Assembly: GCA_937891245.1 (NCBI GenBank)
Contig: CALAGB010000473.1
Span: forward strand, 1-8,265
Direction: 5' to 3'
Length of the DNA: 8,265 nt
DNA from: an uncultured Thermomicrobiales bacterium
GTDB lineage: Bacteria > Chloroflexota > Chloroflexia > Thermomicrobiales > Thermomicrobiaceae
This document shows positions 6,763 to 8,265 of this stretch, piece after piece (the first letter of the stretch is position 1; each line of letters opens with the position of its first letter). Both the position numbers and the translations under genes were made by a program. A model generated the notes under the pieces. It did not search any database and was not told the origin of the DNA. It was given only the letters and a program-made list of their open reading frames with translations.

Positions 6763-6899
6763 CGCTTCCGGGGTCGTGTAAACAGAACATCGGCCCGCTC
6801 TGTGGTTTGCTTGAAACGGAAAGATCAGCTCCCGCATCCACGATACAGACCCGGAAGGTTTGTGCATCTGGATCGGTGTCTTTGCCACGACGGGACGGA

Positions 6900-6905
6900 T
6901 ATAAT
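6900..6905 (+). promoter_or_regulatory. Perfect -10 box ahead of pspA
   Basis: TATAAT on the plus strand, 38 nt before the pspA ATG. No convincing -35 is present at 16-18 nt spacing; TGTCTT at 6877-6882 is poor, so an activator or another sigma factor may contribute. It lies in the 181-nt gap after the DUF4012 gene and suggests the psp pair has its own promoter. Confidence 0.5.
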
Positions 6906-6943
6906 AGGAGCGCATGTCCGCCGCACGTTAGAGAGGATGGGCA

Positions 6944-7672
6944 ATGGGTTTACTCTCAAGGACCACCACGCTCATTAAAGTCAAAGTGAGCAAACTCCTC
7001 GGTGCCGCCGAAGACCCCCGCGAGATGTTGGACTACTCGTACGAGAAGCAGCTCTCGATGTTGCAGGACGTCCGACGTGGAATCGTCGATGTGACAACCT
7101 CCAAGCGCCGTCTCGAACTGCAAAAGTCGAAGCTCGATGACAGCTTGACGAAGTTGCAGGATCAGGCGAAGCAGGCGATGGCCGCCAATCGCGAAGATCT
7201 GGCGCGGACCGCACTCGAGCGTCGAGCCATGATTCAGCAGCAGTCGAGCGATCTCGCGACGCAGATCCAAAACCTCGACGGCGAGCAGGCCAAGCTGGAG
7301 CAAGCCGAATCGCGCTTGCGTACCAAGATCGAGGCGTTCCGCACCAAGAAGGAAGTCGTCAAGGCGCAATACTCGGCGGCCGAAGCACAGGTTCGCATCG
7401 GCGAATCCGTCACCGGACTCTCCGAGGAAATGGCCGATGTCGGCATGGCCATCGATCGCGCGCAAGACAAGACCGAGGCGATGCAGGCACGCGCCGGTGC
7501 CATTGACGAGCTGATCGCGTCGGGAGCGCTCGACGACGTCACCTCGTCGGGGCAGGATTCGATCGACCGCGAACTCGCGCAAATCTCGATGAAAGAGAAC
7601 GTCGACACGCAGCTGGCGGCGCTTCGAAATGAAGTTGGCGCTCCAGAGAAGCCGAAAGAGCTGGGGGGGTAG
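6944..7672 (+). CDS. pspA: PspA/IM30-family membrane-stress protein
   Basis: A 242-residue, almost entirely helical PspA/Vipp1 homologue with the ESCRT-III-like fold, close to the usual family length. It has an N-terminal amphipathic helix (MGLLSRTTTLIKVKVSKLLG, 1-20), then EDPREMLDYSYEKQ (23-36), matching the family's EDP-x-x-xL motif. Long charged coiled-coil helices span about 28-190, including REDLARTALERR (83-94). The hydrophobic helix-1 and coiled-coil pattern, without signal peptide or true membrane span, fits a cytoplasmic protein that polymerises on the inner membrane face to maintain its integrity. The ATG follows GAGAGGA (6931-6937). The downstream PspAA gene starts 5 nt after the stop, so the pair is co-transcribed. 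No PspF, PspB/C or sigma-54 promoter is visible, so regulation differs from the enterobacterial Psp system. Confidence 0.93.
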   Translation: MGLLSRTTTLIKVKVSKLLGAAEDPREMLDYSYEKQLSMLQDVRRGIVDVTTSKRRLELQKSKLDDSLTKLQDQAKQAMAANREDLARTALERRAMIQQQSSDLATQIQNLDGEQAKLEQAESRLRTKIEAFRTKKEVVKAQYSAAEAQVRIGESVTGLSEEMADVGMAIDRAQDKTEAMQARAGAIDELIASGALDDVTSSGQDSIDRELAQISMKENVDTQLAALRNEVGAPEKPKELGG

Positions 7673-7677
7673 TCGAT

Positions 7678-7956
7678 ATGGTCATTCGCATATCGTCCGA
7701 AGGTCAATATCGACTGGCCAGCTCATATCTCGACCGAATCAACGAAATCGACAACCAAATCGTCGAAGCGATCGCTCAGGGCGATCGCGACGCGTTCGCG
7801 ACGCTGTTCAACGAACTGCTCGCGCTGGTACGGTCGCACGGAGAGCGTGTCCCGGACGACGAGCTTATCGAGTCACAGGTTGTTCTCCCGCCACCCGATA
7901 CCAGCTTCGACGAGGCGGCCGAACTCTTCGTCGCCGAGGGGCTCGTCCCCGACTAG
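7678..7956 (+). CDS. PspA-associated small protein (PspAA domain)
   Basis: A 92-residue cytoplasmic protein without signal peptide, membrane span or cysteine. It starts with a short beta-strand-like VIRISSEGQYRL (2-13), then helices LDRINEIDNQIVEAIAQGD (18-36) and DAFATLFNELLALVRSHG (38-55), and ends with VPDDELIESQVVLPPPDTS (58-76) and FDEAAELFVAEGLVPD (77-92). The pattern EGQYR, LNxLD-like, VPDDELxxSxxVLPPxDxS, EGLxP is what I recall of the PspAA domain found beside PspA in actinobacterial, chloroflexotal and related genomes. Its biochemical role is not established; binding or modulating PspA is inferred from conserved linkage. The gap to pspA is 5 nt. The only ribosome-binding candidate is the G-run at the end of pspA, so translation may be coupled. 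Confidence 0.87.
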   Translation: MVIRISSEGQYRLASSYLDRINEIDNQIVEAIAQGDRDAFATLFNELLALVRSHGERVPDDELIESQVVLPPPDTSFDEAAELFVAEGLVPD

Positions 7957-7991
7957 AAGCGCACCCCCGCTCGAGAAGTCGAGCAACCAAA

Positions 7992-8017
7992 AGCGCCCGC
8001 GAAAATTCGCGGGCGCT
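7992..8017. terminator. Strong hairpin after the psp pair, probable terminator
   Basis: AGCGCCCGCGAA pairs perfectly with TTCGCGGGCGCT around two A residues, 35 nt after the PspAA stop. On the plus strand it is followed by CCAGATTT, a weak U-tract. On the minus strand it is followed by TTTT, so it may also stop transcripts coming from the right. Termination of the psp unit is the simplest reading. Confidence 0.7.
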
Positions 8018-8080
8018 CCAGATTTCCGCCGAACCGTCCTGCGCCAAAACGCAGTGTAAGCGCTGAGATACCTCTCGCCC

Positions 8081-8110
8081 TGTCATTCTGAGCCGCAGCG
8101 AAGAATCTCT
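8081..8110. repeat. Probable dispersed repeat unit (TGTCATTCTGAGC...GAAGAATCT type)
   Basis: TGTCATTCTGAGC at 8081-8093, continuing to GAAGAATCTCT at 8100-8110, resembles a short interspersed sequence I recall from many Chloroflexota and other genomes. Its ends ATTCT (8085-8089) and AGAAT (8102-8106) can pair. Complete copies, as I recall them, carry an inverted second half. Here only a degraded trace may remain around 8148-8165 (GATTCGGCCCAGCATGA). The rest of 8018-8163 shows no gene. Copy number cannot be checked within this window. Confidence 0.5.
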
Positions 8111-8163
8111 TCTGACTCTCCCACGACTCGCTCGCAAGGATTACCCCGATTCGGCCCAGCATG

Positions 8164-8191
8164 AAAATGGGTGGCGATAACCGCCACCCAT
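8164..8191 (-). terminator. Candidate minus-strand terminator near the right edge
   Basis: ATGGGTGGCG (8167-8176) pairs perfectly over 10 bp with CGCCACCCAT (8182-8191) around a five-base loop. On the minus strand the stem is followed by TTTTC, on the plus strand by CAATCA, so it better fits a transcript entering from the right. This would imply a minus-strand gene ending near or beyond the window edge, convergent with the psp pair. Confidence 0.5.
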
Positions 8192-8245
8192 CAATCACGA
8201 CATTATTGCGGCTTACAGCGGTTTGCACATTGAATGACCAACCTT

Positions 8246-8265
8246 CGTAGGGGCAACCCCCCGTG
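8246..8265. repeat. Possible start of a dispersed palindromic repeat, cut by the window edge
   Basis: CGTAGGGGCAACCCCCCGTG at the very end contains GGGG-CAA-CCCC and resembles the GTAGGGGC...GCCCC palindromic repeats I recall scattered through several Chloroflexota and cyanobacterial genomes. Only the first arm is visible, so this is tentative. Alternatively it is the 3' end of a minus-strand gene. Confidence 0.3.

Noticed and set aside
6777..6810. Possible terminator hairpin after the DUF4012 gene (ACAGA...TCTGT)
   Set aside because: Only about five A/T-rich base pairs around a 12-nt loop and no U-tract, too weak to call.
6869..6887. Sigma-54 promoter before pspA
   Set aside because: GG and GC elements are present (TGGATC...TTGCC), but the spacing between them is 12 or 7 nt instead of 10.
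7953..8228. 91-residue minus-strand open frame
   Set aside because: It reads through both hairpins and the repeat-like segment and has no recognisable domain.
8213..8265. C-terminal end of a minus-strand gene (frame ending in CKPL then TAA)
   Set aside because: Only about 15 codons are visible before the edge, there is no family signal, and the same bases look like a repeat.
1..8265. tRNA, rRNA, CRISPR arrays, insertion sequences or prophage genes
   Set aside because: No cloverleaf, regularly spaced repeats, transposase motifs or phage genes were seen on either strand.

Overview
The window looks like part of a chromosome from a high-GC bacterium, most likely a Chloroflexota (Thermomicrobia/Sphaerobacter-like) lineage. 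This is inferred from the DUF4012 protein, the PspA plus PspAA pair, a capsule-type tyrosine kinase without a Wza-type exporter nearby, and dispersed repeats of a style I associate with such genomes. No sequence search was possible, so the taxonomic call is tentative.

Left half (1-4557), read on the minus strand: a compact polysaccharide operon. Its leader carries what I read as a class II cyclic di-GMP (c-di-GMP-II) riboswitch at 4473-4404. A Rho-independent terminator (4414-4382) shares nucleotides with the aptamer. The genes follow in the order Wzz/BY-kinase-type chain-length regulator and autokinase (4290-2461), initiating sugar-phosphate transferase (2500-1766), Gfo/Idh/MocA sugar dehydrogenase (1765-641) and DegT/DnrJ/EryC1 aminotransferase (591 to beyond base 1). 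The kinase and transferase genes overlap by 40 nt, the transferase and dehydrogenase genes abut as TAGATG, and the last gap is 49 nt, so they are probably co-transcribed. Together they would make a keto/amino-sugar nucleotide, start the glycan on a lipid carrier and control its polymerisation and export. Because the terminator arm reuses aptamer nucleotides, the predicted logic is ON: high c-di-GMP favours read-through into exopolysaccharide genes.

Middle (4744-6762, plus strand): a divergently transcribed, single-pass membrane protein with a large extracytoplasmic DUF4012 domain of unknown function. Its position suggests a role in surface polysaccharide or envelope assembly.

Right (6900-7956, plus strand): a two-gene envelope-stress unit, PspA/IM30 followed 5 nt later by a small PspAA-domain protein, behind a perfect TATAAT -10 box. 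A strong 26-nt hairpin follows.

The last 309 bases (7957-8265) hold no convincing gene. They contain two strong hairpins and two apparent pieces of dispersed repeats, one of them cut by the window edge. The main discovery candidate is the riboswitch-terminator element tying second-messenger sensing to the exopolysaccharide operon, together with a BY-kinase that lacks the usual tyrosine tail and the neighbouring DUF4012 protein.
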